Assembly (NCBI RefSeq): GCF_964656455.1
Contig: NC_135717.1
Span: 496,001-560,000 of the forward strand
From: Halichoerus grypus
Taxonomy: Eukaryota; Chordata; Mammalia; Carnivora; Phocidae
Direction of reading: 5' to 3'
Length of the DNA: 64,000 nt
Position numbers and translations under genes: made by a program. The stretch's first letter is position 1; each line of letters begins with the position of its first letter. Shown one piece after another: positions 1 to 10,154 of this stretch. The notes under the pieces were generated by a model. That model was not told the DNA's origin and made no database searches. It worked only from the letters and a program-made list of their open reading frames with translations.

Positions 1-896
1 AAAATATTTATTATAATATCTTGTACGCCTGTCTTAATGTGTTTGGTAGTTAACTGACATTTTTAGATTTGCTAATTTTTCCCTTAGATTTAATCTCACA
101 GTGATCCCGGAGGCTCCCCAACTGCTCAGTGTAGTGCCCTTTCTGGACGCCAGGTGGCAGGCGCTCCAAACCCCATCAGGAGGGCGTCCGCGGGAGAGCC
201 TGGCTTTTTGGTTGGGGACAGCAGGCCTGCACTAAGAGGTGGGATCCGAATCTGCACCACAGACTTAGGTTACTGCCTCCCAGGCCCCATCCGCTTTCCC
301 ACCCCAGAAAGCCTCCCAAGCTGTGACGGGGTGTCAGCCCGTTCTGTGATCAACCGCAGCTGCAGGGGGCTTAGGATGCCCTCAGGGACGTCACCCACCA
401 GTTCTCCGATTGCCCCTTATACCCTCTGCTGTTTCCTTCCTCAGCATCACCTGGAAACCTGTGAGGAATGCAAATTATGGGGCCTCAGCCCAGATCTGCA
501 GTGGACCCAGTGGCCAGACCTCCAGGGGACTGATCCCCTAAATTGTGAGGACCCTGCCCTGAGCACCATGCATTTTCATGTCCAGCAAGAGCTCCAGCTT
601 CCATCTTTGATCAGCCACGAAGGGTCACGGGAACCAAACAGAGGTGGCAGACAACTCGGCTGAGGTCACACACACAAGGCAGGCGTGGTTGGACGCTGGC
701 ATCGGCTGCCAAAGAAAGACGAGCATGGCATTCCAGTCTCTGGACGGCTCTGAGGGGACGTATTCAGAGCATCACAGTCCATCAGTGCCGCCTGGCATGG
801 TGTCAACAGGTAGGTGTGTTCAGAGAAAGACAAAGGGTAGTCATCTAAACACCTGAGAACCAATGCGTCCCTCTTAATTTTTTTTTTTTAATTCTT
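1..896. other. Intergenic, no gene recognised
   Basis: I see no gene here. An open frame of 169 codons at 154-663 has no recognisable domain and looks like chance. Around 440-515 the sequence resembles the central part of an old MER5-type hAT DNA transposon (a 'catcacctggaaacctgt' stretch followed by 'aatgcaaatt' and a 'ggggcctcagccc' run). That assignment is from memory of the consensus and is tentative. Confidence 0.5.
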
Positions 897-1092
897 GGGA
901 TGCCTCGGTGGCTCAGTTGGTTGGGCATCTGCCTTCGGCTCAGGTCATGATCCCAGGGTCCTGGGATCGAACCCCGCATCGGGCTCCCTGCTCAGCGGGG
1001 AGTCTGCTTCTCCCTCTACCCCTCCCCCCACTCATGCTCTCTCTTCCTCTCTCTCAAATAAATAAAAATAAAATCTTAAAAAAAATTTTTTT
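897..1092 (+). repeat. Can-SINE (tRNA-derived), sense
   Basis: The copy has a diverged head (gggatgcctcggtggctcag), then ggctcaggtcatgatccc, a CT-rich block and an A-rich tail with AAATAAATAAAA. All these parts are diagnostic of the carnivore tRNA-Lys-derived SINE. The head has several substitutions, so this is an older copy. Confidence 0.93.
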
Positions 1093-1189
1093 GAAATTCT
1101 TGTCCACACTCCTCAATTAAATCAGCAACTATTTGTGGAGCCCTAACTTTCCTGTAGAGGTGGCGGAGAACAGGGACGTGTAAAATGTA

Positions 1190-1760
1190 GCCCGAGAGTT
1201 TACGGTATTACTGAGATGTACTTACATACTGTGACAGTCAGCCTGCTAAGTGTACAGTTGGGTGAGTTTTAGCAAATTTTCAGAGCTGTTTTAGAACACT
1301 TGTGTCCACCAGAGAGCGACCCAGGGCCAGGTGCAGCTGATCCCTGCCCGCGTTCCCAGCCGAGCAACCACTGAGCCGCTTCTGTCTCTAACCTGATGTC
1401 TGTTCTAGATGCTTCATGTACCTGGAATCATGTCTGTGGTCTTCGGTGTCTGGCTTTTTTCTCGTAGCACAAAGTTTTTGAGGTGATTTATTTATTCATG
1501 ACGAGTTCAGGGGTCAGCAATCCCTTTCTGTCAAGGGCCAGATAATAAACATTTTAGGCTTTGAGGTCTCAACTCTGTTTTCCGTTCACCCGTTGATGGG
1601 CATTTAGGTTGAGGCCATTGTGAATAAAACTGCTCTGGGCTTTGTGACATGTGTGGGCACGTTTCCGTTGTCTTAGGTGGGTTCCTCAGAGCAGAATTGC
1701 TAGGGCATATTTGGTACATGTTTGTAGCCCCTGATGGATGGATTGCTGTTTTTAACTGCT
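1190..1760 (-). repeat. L1 fragment, antisense
   Basis: The + strand reads like the reverse complement of the L1 ORF2 end and 3' region. It shows a 'tggcttttttctcgtagcac' stretch, 'cgttgatgggcatttaggttg', 'ttgtgaataaaactgctctg' and 'cagaattgctagggcatat'. A short foreign piece at about 1506-1572 (gggtcagcaatcc, then ggccagataataaacatttta) resembles a small hAT-type non-autonomous DNA transposon inserted into it. Confidence 0.7.
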
Positions 1761-2515
1761 TTATTGAAGGATGCTTGCCCTACAGTTCACTGCACCCATT
1801 TAAGGCACGCAGTTTGACGAGTTCTGACACGTGTGCACCCACGAACCTCTCCACCCCAAAGGTTCTTCCTGCCCTCTCCCGCAGCCCCACCCCGCCCCCT
1901 CCAGGCAGCCCTGGTCTGGTCTGGTCACCACAGAGTATGCCCTGCACATTTTGGACTTTCACAGCACGTGTTTTCGGCTTGGCTTTTTGGTCTTCTTTCA
2001 TGCGGCACAATTATTTTGAGACGTATCTGCATTGTAGCACCCGTGGGTGGTGGCGCATTCCTTTCTGTTGCTGAGCGGCATTCCACTGGGTGGCCACACC
2101 GCAACCCTGATGCGTGTTGGCTCCTAGCTCCCGGCTACCACAGAGAAGCTTCTCACAACACGGGAGTACAGGTGTCTTTATGGACATAGACTTTCATTTC
2201 TCCCAGGGGAACATCAAGGAGGGGAATGGCAATCACACTAGATTCTATTTAAGTTTTTAAGAAACTGTCAAACTATTTTCTAGAGTGAGGTACCATTTTA
2301 TATACCCACCAGCACCATATGACAGTCCTGGTTCCTCTCATTTTTGCCAACATTTGACACATTGCCCTTTTTAGTTTTAGCCATTGTAATAGGCATGTCG
2401 TGGTATTTAAATATGGTTTTAGTTTGCATTTCCTTTATGTCTAATGATGTTGAGTATTTTTTCATGTGCTTACTGGCCATCTGTAGCTCTTCACTGGTGA
2501 AATATCTTAAAATCT
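1760..2515 (-). repeat. Second L1 fragment, antisense (left part)
   Basis: The same antisense L1 segment starts again here with a tttattgaagg and acagttcactgcaccc motif. It runs through 'gctgagcggcattccactgg', 'ccaccagcaccatatgacag' and 'gatgttgagtattttttcatg'. It therefore overlaps the preceding fragment in consensus space and marks a separate insertion. It resumes after the SINE nest at 2956. Confidence 0.75.
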
Positions 2516-2529
2516 CTTGCCCATTTTTT

Positions 2530-2941
2530 AAAGATTTATTTATTTTGAGGGGCGCCTGGGTGGCTCAGTCTTAAGCGTCTGCCTTCGGCTCAGGTCATGA
2601 TCCCGGGGTCCTGGGATCGAGCCCCGCATCGGGCTCCCTGCTCCATGGGAAGCCTGCTTCTCCCTCCCCCACTCCCCCTGCTTGTGTTCTCTCTCTCGCT
2701 GTGTCTCTGTCAAATAAATAAATAAAATCTTTAGAAAAAAAAAAATATTTATTTTGAGAGACAGAGCTCATGCGCACTCGCAAGCAGGGGGAAGGGAAGA
2801 GGCAGAGGGGAGAGAGAATCCCGAGCAGACTCCTTGTTGAGTGCAGAGACAGACGTGGGGCTGGATCTCACGACCCTGAGATCGTGACCTGAGTCAAAAC
2901 CAATAGTCAGTCGCTCACCCAAGCCACCCACGTGCCCCACC
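2530..2941 (-). repeat. Can-SINE, antisense, split by a younger SINE
   Basis: The antisense SINE starts at taaagatttatttattttgag, is interrupted at 2549-2745, and resumes with atttattttgagagacagagc through to gccacccacgtgcccc. Flanking direct repeats in the L1 (cttgcccatttttt at 2516-2529 and cttgtccatttttt at 2942-2955) support an L1-style insertion. Confidence 0.85.
2549..2745 (+). repeat. Can-SINE, sense, nested in the antisense copy
   Basis: This is a full-length young copy with head ggggcgcctgggtggctcag, an intact tRNA-related part and the AAATAAATAAATAAAATC tail. It splits an older antisense SINE near its A/T-rich end and duplicates the 'atttattttgag' target on both sides. Confidence 0.95.
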
Positions 2942-2955
2942 CTTGTCCATTTTTT

Positions 2956-3490
2956 TTTAAATCAGGTTTTCTATTGAATATGAGTTGTTCCCATATTCTA
3001 GATACGAGTGCTTTATCATCTATGATATGCAAATATCGTCTCTCATCATGGAGCTTGTTTTTCACTTTTTTTTAAGATTTCATTTTTAAGTAATCTCTAC
3101 GCCCAGCATGGGGCTCAAGATCACAACCCGGAGATCAAGGGTTGCACCCTCCACCAGCTGAGCCAACTGAAAACAGGTACTCCTGTTTTCACTCTTTAAC
3201 AAGGTTTCTTGAAGAACAAAAGTTTTTAGTTTAGAAGGAACTTATCAGTGTCTTCTTTTATTATGCTTTTGGTATTATATCTAAGAAATATTCGCTTTAA
3301 ACCGAAGTTTCACTTCCTAAATTTTAAGCTGAAAAAGTTATTTTCATAAAGATGATTCCTCTATTTGCTGTACCTACACCATAGTTCAAAGGCGAGGTTT
3401 ACTTCCTTTGAAAATCTCCCTTCTGTGATCTAAATGAAAATATGAGATCCCTCTGGGGTGAGTTCGTTGAAAATAAAACTCCTACCTTTT
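2956..3490 (-). repeat. L1 fragment, antisense (right part)
   Basis: This continues the antisense L1 after the SINE nest. It reads gatacgagtgctttatcatc, gcaaatatcgtctctcatcat, then after a further SINE cttgaagaacaaaagtttttag and gtattatatctaagaaat. The order matches the classic antisense L1 ORF2 stretch. Its end is uncertain. Confidence 0.65.
3070..3182 (-). repeat. Short Can-SINE variant, antisense
   Basis: It has aagatttcatttttaagtaa, then ctctacgcccagcatggggc, tcacaacccggagatcaagg and gctgagccaactg. This is the older, shorter SINE subtype, lacking the long CT-rich block. It is flanked by imperfect 'gttttcact' repeats inside the L1. Confidence 0.8.
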
Positions 3491-3570
3491 AATAACCAGA
3501 GACAGCCCCCTACGTGCCAGTATGGGATGATCTTTAAAATACATTAATAATCATAAACAACACAACGCTA

Positions 3571-3774
3571 GGGGCGCCTGGGTGGCTCAGTCGTTAAGCG
3601 TCTGCCTTCGGCTCAGGTCGTGGTCCTAGGGTCCTGGGATCGAGCCCCGCATCGGGCTCCCTGCTCAGCGGGAAGCCTGCTTCTCCCTCTCCCACTCCCC
3701 CTGCTTGTGTTCCCTCTCTCGCTGTGTCTCTCTGTCAAATAAGTAAATAAAATATTTAAAAAAAAAAAAAAAAC
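3571..3774 (+). repeat. Can-SINE, sense, young copy
   Basis: This is a near-consensus copy with an A15-type tail. A perfect target duplication CACAACGCT flanks it at 3561-3569 and 3775-3783. The intact duplication suggests a recent insertion. Confidence 0.96.
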
Positions 3775-3783
3775 CACAACGCT

Positions 3784-5760
3784 GTATAGGAAGGATGAAC
3801 CAGACGTAAAAGGAGGAAAGAGGTAGCAGCCGCTGATTTGCTCTCACGCGGATACACTATTTCTGGAAGGGTACAGAAGAAACTACGGTGGTGGCCTCTG
3901 GGGAGGGGACCTGCATGACAGGGACTGGAGTGGGACTTCAGTCTACGCCTTTTGGTACCTTTGAATTTACTTTCTTGTGCATGTATTTCCTATTCAAAAA
4001 CACAACTCCGCTGAGCCCCACGCACACTGGTGGTGTTTTTAGCTCCTAGGTCGGCACACCTGTTTCCTCTGTGGAGAACAGGGCCCTGTTCCAGGCAAGG
4101 ATATTCAGGATGTTTATCAAGAAGCTGTTTTGTTGAGAAATGAAAATGTGCAAGTGTTCGCAGCAGCTGCGTTCCAGCCCCAAACGTCCATCAACAGTTA
4201 GGAATGGATAAGCAAGCTGTCCACTCGACAGAACAGCGCACCCCAACGAAAGCAGACCCTGACGCGCACTGAGGGCGTGGCTCTCCCGGCCATCCGCTGC
4301 GTTAAGGAGGCCAGGGTTTCAGTGGGAGTGCAGGGTTCTAGAACAGGCAAAGCAGATCCACAAGGGCTGTTCCACTCTCTCCTCTACTTGTGTATGTCTG
4401 AATTTTGTGTGCTGTTTCATAATTGAAAGTGTTGAAACTTTAGAACAATCTCAGGATGAGCCTGGAAGGCAGAAGCTAAGACTAAGTGCTCTCGGGGGCT
4501 GCCTCTCCTCCAAGCCAGAGCAGGAGGCAGGGTGTCCCCTTACACAGACCCGCCTGTCCACTGCCAGTTGTCTTACAACCAGCTCGGAAAATTAAGTTTT
4601 CTCTAAAGATAAATCTTTCTTCCCGACTTTTCCCCATTTTCCAGGACTCTCCAAATACCCAGTGTCATCTAGACGTCCAGTCATTGCCTGTGTGATAGAG
4701 GACATAAGAGAAACAATTACTGAAGGTTACTTGGGGTGGTGGGCTATGGATAGCTTGTTTTCCTGGCTTTGAGTCATTTAGAATTTTAGAATCATTTTCA
4801 GAGGCCATGGGCAGTGCTGTTGTGGATGACAACTGGGATCTCAGAGGGAGGCCGCCGAGTCCCCAGCCTGCCCAGCACCAGCCTCCACTCAGCCGTGCCT
4901 TTGACCTAGGCTTGTCCTTGGCCTTGTCCCCAGGGTCCTGAGCCTGTCCTGTGACTCTTCTATAAGCAAAGGATGGTTTCAGGAGCTGGCTTGGACACGG
5001 AGGCCTGGACCCTGTGCCAAGGACAAGGGCACTCGCTGATTTGTTCTTAGGCATCTGGGCAGGGTTTTCTGGTCTCGGAAAGTGTAACCTGAAGAGACAT
5101 GAGGGTGCCTGTTGTTGCGGAACAAGTGTAACGGTAGACAGAAGGATCCTGTAGACGTCTAGGTGTTGTCTTCCTCCAGGACTGTTAGTTTCTTTATATT
5201 TCTGTTCTTCAGAATGTGAGTTTACAGTTTTGGCTAAGACTGAGAGCAATGAGACGTGGTGGCGTTGGCACATGTGAAGCAGGGGACCAACAATGGCCTT
5301 TCAAATTAACGAAGGTGAACTAATGGGGTTTGGTGTGGGGGACACTGGCTCTTTTTCAGAGTCTCTGAACGACAGGCATTTCGATTACGATTTTAGTCCT
5401 CGTGATCAACTGGGGCTCTCTGTCCCCGCAAGAGGTACTCTGGTTTTAATGTAAGTACACGCATCAGTCTTGCTGGTACAGGCAAACAGCCCGCTGGAAA
5501 TTACCCTCCCGGGAAGCGCGCTCATCCCTGAGAAGGGGCCTTGGTCTTCACGGTGGGACGACAGCTTTAACAACTAACCCCTCTCATCAAAGTGCTTGAG
5601 CCTGTACTTCTTCCCCTTATTCACGAAGTAAAATTGATGTTTCAGAAACTACTGTGAATATTTCACGTACAACTTGAAGCCCCTGACGACAGATAGTGCC
5701 AAAACCACGATTAGGCACTGCTAACTTGGCAGTGTGTGACTCCTCCAGGATAAAACCCTA
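3784..5760. other. Intergenic, no gene recognised
   Basis: I see no exon-like or promoter-like signal. At about 3880-4010 ('ggtggcctctggggagggga', then 'ttcctattcaaaaacac') and 4150-4230 ('ccatcaacagttaggaatgg') the sequence resembles old L1 3' remnants. An antisense open frame of 202 codons at 4665-5273 shows no domain, signal peptide or family resemblance and is probably chance. Confidence 0.5.
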
Positions 5761-5779
5761 TCTTCCTACAACCGGGCAG

Positions 5780-6900
5780 CGTGGGATGCCTCAGGCCGGA
5801 GCCCTAGAGCCCGCGCCCTGCGTGGCACAGGTGCACGGCACCCCCGGCCATCAACCAGCAGCCAGTCCACACGCAAGCACGCCGGGCTGTGTGCAGCTCG
5901 GGGCACCCCAGGCTCCCTGCGCACGCAGTCCCTGGCAGGCCCATCCGCGCCCCCAGCGCTCGCACCCCCAGCGACCGCGCCCCCAGCGCTCGCACCGCCA
6001 GCACGAGCACCCCCGGGCCCCCAGCGGCCGCAGCACCTGCGCCCGCACCCCCAGGCCCCCCCAGCGTCCCCAGGCCCCCCAGCGCCCCCCGCACCCCCAG
6101 CAGCCCAAGTGCCCACACCCTCAGCACCCCCGCTGCCTGCCCACGCCCCCAGCGCCCGGCTGCCTCCTAGTAGCCCGACAGGTGCCCCGCTGTAGCGGGA
6201 AACATGTGACCACAAGCCGGCTGCCCTGGCTAGCCCCCGCCTGCACCTGTCGCCGCCGCACAGTTCCCGCTCCCGCGCGCCGCAGCTAAGCCGGACCTCA
6301 ACTGCGCACTCGCGCCGGGCGGTGCCCCACCGAGGCGGAGGTCCGCGCCAGCCACTTCCCAGCCACCCCCGCGGCGAGGGCGCGGACACGCGACCCGAAC
6401 ACGGCCAATCGCGGACGCTGCCGCCGCCGGAAAGCAATGGCGCTGGCGCTTCTGCGCGTGCTCGGCCCGAGGCCGCGCCGGCGCCGCCGATTGGCTGCGT
6501 CCGGGTCACGTGCCCGCCCCCTCGCCACGTCCCTCCCCCCCGAGGAATGCAGGCGGAGTTTCCCAGGTGTTCGCAGCCTACGCTGTTGGCGCGGGTTCCA
6601 GCCCAGCGCTCCTCTCTCGTGGGTGAAGGGTCACAACTGAGAGTCAGACGCGAACCGCGGTCCGCATGACCTGGGCGAGGTCAGAGGGTCCGTCTCCGGA
6701 GCGTCGGTCTGACTGAAAGCAAGTACTGGGGTCACTAGGGTTCGAGGCATCCTCGCCGTCCTCACTCACCCCGCCCTCCTAGTCGGGGGGGGCCCCGGGG
6801 CCGGGAGGGGCGCTCAGGCGACGGGAACAGTGAGCCCGCGCTCCCGCGGGGATGCCCCGAGTCCCCGCCCTGCTCCTCCCAGTGCGGCCCCGCGCCGCGA
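5780..6900. promoter_or_regulatory. CpG island, candidate promoter of an unassigned transcript
   Basis: The stretch is very GC- and CpG-rich against AT-richer flanks. It contains a CCAAT box near 6404, an inverted CCAAT (gattggctgcg) near 6489, an E-box core TCACGTG near 6505 and several tgcgcg motifs of NRF1 type. These are typical of a housekeeping-style, possibly bidirectional, promoter. No recognisable coding exon is attached. A 67-codon frame starting ATGGCGCTGGCGCTT at 6437 lies within it, but its arginine-rich product looks like translated GC-rich sequence. It lies about 23 kb upstream of the SUN1 promoter. It could be an upstream alternative SUN1 start, a lncRNA promoter or an enhancer-type island. 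Confidence 0.6.
5940..6165. repeat. Degenerate C-rich tandem repeat in the CpG island
   Basis: Units of about 15-20 bases based on 'cgcccccagcgctcgcaccc' recur in degenerate form. They then shade into ccccaggccccccagcg and ccccagcagcccaag. The repeat keeps several overlapping frames open on both strands, which explains the overlapping 85-247-codon frames. I do not regard any of these as genes. Confidence 0.75.
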
Positions 6901-7390
6901 CACCACCCGCTGGGGAGCACCCAGGGCCCCGCAGGGTTGGGGGGTGTGGTCCACAAAGAGCCACCCACCGGCTGTAGCCGCATCCTTCCTGGTGGGACGT
7001 GCACTTCCCTGGGGCCGGGGTGGGACGAGGAGGCTGGGAGTGCCCTTCCTTCCTTTCTCACCACACCCTCCTGCTACTCCAAATCAACCAGCACTTATAA
7101 ACGGCCTCCTAAACAAGTGACCAGTTCCAGGGCCGGGACAGGGAAAATACAAGATGAGCCTGGCGCATCCTGTATCACCAGAAAGTAAGAGGGTGCTCAC
7201 AAAATGAGGCTGGGGTGTAGGAGGACTCAGGAGCCAAGCTGAATGGCGAAAGCTGGGACAATGTGAGCAGCAAAGTAAACAATCCTATTGAATCATAACT
7301 TACAGGGTAACGTAAATACCCAGGAGTCCGTAGAGATAAAAAGTAAACAAGTGAGAGAGAAAGAACAGCTCTTTCCTACGGAAATACCAC
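6900..7390. other. Intergenic, no gene recognised
   Basis: GC content falls from the CpG island into ordinary sequence. I see no exon with splice sites and no recognised repeat. Confidence 0.45.
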
Positions 7391-7954
7391 AATTTATAGA
7401 TGTAGGAATAGGGAACTGGAAAAACAACTTTAGGCAAATGACAGCGTAGTAATTGTTGGGAGCCGTATCTAATGGATGCTAAGATTAGTGGGCAAAAGTT
7501 TTGAGACAGATATTGCTTCAAATCTTTCCCCCAAGATATTTGTTAACAGGGACAAATAGTAACTTCAGAGTGGAAAAACTTGACCAACACACCTCAAGCA
7601 GGTAATCAAGGTATAAGATATAACAACAGCATTGACCCCTGATGTAATAATGCAAGGAGAAAGACACAAAAGCGCTCCTGTGGTTTTCTTGCCAAAAATG
7701 CATACCCTCCATCAAATCATGGGAAAGCTTCAGAGAAATCCAAGCAAGGACATGGTACCACATAACAGTACTCTTCAAAAGGGCCAAGCTCCTGAAAGAT
7801 AAGGAAATTCTGAGGAACTGCCCCAGGTTGGCTGTGCCTAAGGAGAATGACAACTAAATGCAACATGGAGTTCCCGAGTGGCTTGGACTAGGTAAAGTAC
7901 TACTGTGGAAAAACATGAAATCTGAATAAAGTCTGCAGTTTAGTTGACAATATT
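7390..7954 (+). repeat. Old LINE-like 3' end, left part
   Basis: The stretch ending in 'gaatgacaactaaatgcaac' and 'tgaaatctgaataaagtctg' matches a widespread mammalian L1-type 3' untranslated sequence that I know only by pattern. It continues after the LTR at 8275 with 'tgtaagatgttaacct' and 'ttgggaactctctgtgc'. The subfamily cannot be named from the sequence alone. Confidence 0.5.
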
Positions 7955-8274
7955 TGCTATAGACTGAATATTTGTGTTTTCCCAAAACTTCATATATTGA
8001 AACCTAATCCCCAGTGTGATGGTATTTCGAGGTGAGACCTCTGGGAAGTGCTTAGATCATGAGAAGGGAGCCCTCGTGAATGGGTTCAGTACCCTTGAAA
8101 AGGAGCTGAGAGAAGACAGCTGTCTATGAACCAAGATGTGGACTTTGACCAGGCATCAAACCTGCTTATAACTCGGTTTTGGACTTCCAGCCTCCGGAAC
8201 TGTGAGAAATAAATTGTTTTTTAAGCACCCAGCCTCTGTTAATTTGTTATAGCGGCCCGAACAGACTAAAGACA
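7955..8274 (+). mobile_element. Solo LTR, ERVL-MaLR (MST/MLT1-like)
   Basis: The element begins TGCTATAGACTGAATATTTG and ends in ACAGACTAAAGACA, with TG...CA termini. Inside are the typical landmarks: ccccagtgtgatggta, gagccctcgtgaatgggttc, tctatgaaccaag and ctccggaactgtgagaaataa, the last carrying the polyadenylation signal. Flanking five-base sites (atatt at 7950-7954 and gtatt at 8275-8279) agree at four positions, as expected for an old target duplication. No internal retroviral genes are present. Confidence 0.85.
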
Positions 8275-8430
8275 GTATTGCACCAGAATTAATTACCTGG
8301 CTTTGATATTTGTACAATATATAATGTAAGATGTTAACCTTAGGAGAAACTGGGCAAAGAGCATTTGGGAACTCTCTGTGCTTCTTTTTTGTTTTGTTTT
8401 GTTTTTGTGAAATACAGGTGGGCTATGGTG
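8275..8430 (+). repeat. Old LINE-like 3' end, right part
   Basis: This resumes the element split by the LTR, with tttgatatttgtacaatat, gatgttaaccttaggagaaa and aactctctgtgcttc. A related 3' end occurs at about 16,130-16,260, which supports a shared interspersed origin. Confidence 0.5.
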
Positions 8431-9970
8431 AATTCATCCCTCTCCTGGACCAGGTGAGCAAGGGATATTCAACATCAGGGTTGCCCTTGTGTCCCAGAAA
8501 GGGGCAAGCTGATGAGAAGCTCAGGCAGGTGCCCTTTCATGAACTCCCCGCTGCCCACCCTGCCTCTCCTAGCTTCTCAGGTACAAATGTCCTGAGCAGG
8601 AGCAAGCTTGGCAAATTGGAGAGCAGCAAGGAGGCCAGATGAGCGGGAGGAAGATGGCAGGAGGCGATCTTGGACAGACAGCAAGCATCAGATGGTTGGG
8701 GCCCCATCAGGTGGGGTTAGAGAAGGTATTCTCACCTACCCCTTCATATCTTCCATCTCCACTTAGTACAGTTTTATCCTGTTGGGTTTTTCTCAGTTAC
8801 CTGTGTAACATTATGTAACATTTAGCACTTAAATCTCTGTATCTTGTCCAGCAGCGTGGGATAGTATCTGTCCTTTCCTACCACAAAAGATAGGGATCCC
8901 ATCCTTAACTCTGCCTCCTTTGCTTCCACCCACCTCCCAACTCACAACATCTAGACTTTTGCTTATACAAAAGTCAAGGTTGCTGCCTATCATTAGAACA
9001 GATTGAAAATACTTAATTTTTTCATGCTTTGTTCATAGATTGATTCCCAAGGCTAGAAATCCATCGGTGGTTTTTCTGTTTATGGCTGCATTTTCCTCTC
9101 TATGCTCAATGGCCTTAAAATGATTCTATTCCATGAGTTGCCCAAGATAATGCCACGGTTTAGTTTGCTTCGTATTTGGACCACAATTTATGTTTACAGC
9201 TTTTCATTTTATTTATTGAGTTTCTAACTGCCGTTATTTTTTTTCTCATTGACAAAAAGTGTGCTTTCACCATATCCCTCACATTGACCCAGCCTCTTGT
9301 GCTAAATCTTGCCCCAAATGCCCACCTTTTCCCCTGGAGTTGCATGTCTGAGAGCCCTCCAGCCTCTGCCGTTCAGGCCTGCTGCCCAGCCATCGCTGTG
9401 GACATCGCCCCACAGGCCTCCAGACCACTGCTGCACTGGCCCCACGCTTTCCCTGTTCTTGGTGTCCTTTGTTCTCTGAAGTACATTACAAGCATGTCCT
9501 CAGAAAGGGATGTCTGCATACCAAAAAGGCCTTTAATTTGCCCTCGTAGCCAAGCATAGACTTCTAGATCCCAAGTTTGCCCCCAGAATTGTGACCGCAC
9601 GGCTCCGTTAGTGTCTTGCTATTGACAGTTGGGTGATCCTTCTTTTGTAGGAGTCATATGAGTTTTATTTCTGGATGCTTTTAAGATCTTTCTTTTTCCT
9701 AATATTCTGAAATTTCACAAGAACACATCTAAATAGGATCTTTGTTCACTTTGCAAGAGGGGCCCTTTCTCTTAGGTTCCTCCATTCTCCGGTTCTAGAA
9801 CGTCTGTGTGCGTGATGTTGAACTGATTTCCCCCCCCCCCCATCATTTCTCACCTAGTCCTCCTTTTTGGGTCATTTTTTTCTATGTTCTGAATAGATAC
9901 TTGGCTTTATTTTCTAACCTTTCCATTGACCTTTTTATTTCTACCACTTATTTTTAGAAGTCTCTTTTTT
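8430..9970. other. Intergenic, no gene recognised
   Basis: I see no reliable gene. Open frames of 103 codons (8331-8642, +) and 127 codons (9176-9559, +) lack recognisable domains. A homopolymer run of about ten C is at 9831-9841. At 8895-9560 the sequence (asking-type T-rich stretches around 'ttattgagtttctaac') may be an old antisense LINE, but I cannot be sure. Confidence 0.4.
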
Positions 9971-10150
9971 GGGGTACCTGGGTGGCTCAATGGGTTAAGC
10001 GTCTGCCTTCAGCTCAGGTAATGATCTCAGGGTCCTGGGATCGAGCCCAGCATGGGGCTCCCTGCTCAGCGGGGAGCCTGCTTCTCCCTCTTCTGCCCCT
10101 CTGCCTACTTCTGTTCTCTCTCAAATAGATAAAATCTTTAAAAGAAAAAG
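9971..10150 (+). repeat. Can-SINE, sense, diverged
   Basis: The copy has head ggggtacctgggtggctcaa, then gtctgccttcagctcaggta, gatcgagcccagcatggg and tail caaatagataaaatctttaa. Imperfect 'aagt(c/t)tcttttt' repeats flank it. Confidence 0.9.
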
Positions 10151-10154
10151 TTTC

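Noticed and set aside
897..1092. tRNA-like sequence as a true tRNA gene
   Set aside because: The tRNA-related heads of this and about 33 other copies belong to Can-SINEs with CT-rich bodies and A-rich tails. They do not fold as intact tRNAs and are interspersed repeats.
1..5000. 3' end of DNAAF5, the expected left neighbour of SUN1 in other mammals
   Set aside because: I found no HEAT-repeat coding exon or terminal exon on the + strand here, so the neighbour must lie further left.
4665..5273. 202-codon antisense frame
   Set aside because: No signal peptide, domain or family resemblance and no promoter nearby. A single frame of this length can occur by chance in a 64-kb window.
5766..6509. 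A 247-codon antisense frame and overlapping frames in the upstream CpG island
   Set aside because: The product is low-complexity Gly/Ala/Arg from degenerate C-rich repeats and resembles no family. The island is better explained as a promoter.
6437..6640. 67-codon frame starting ATGGCGCTGGCGCTTCTG
   Set aside because: It looks like a leader peptide at first sight, but it becomes arginine-rich low-complexity sequence with no homologue that I recognise. I see no splice donor that would join it to a convincing exon.
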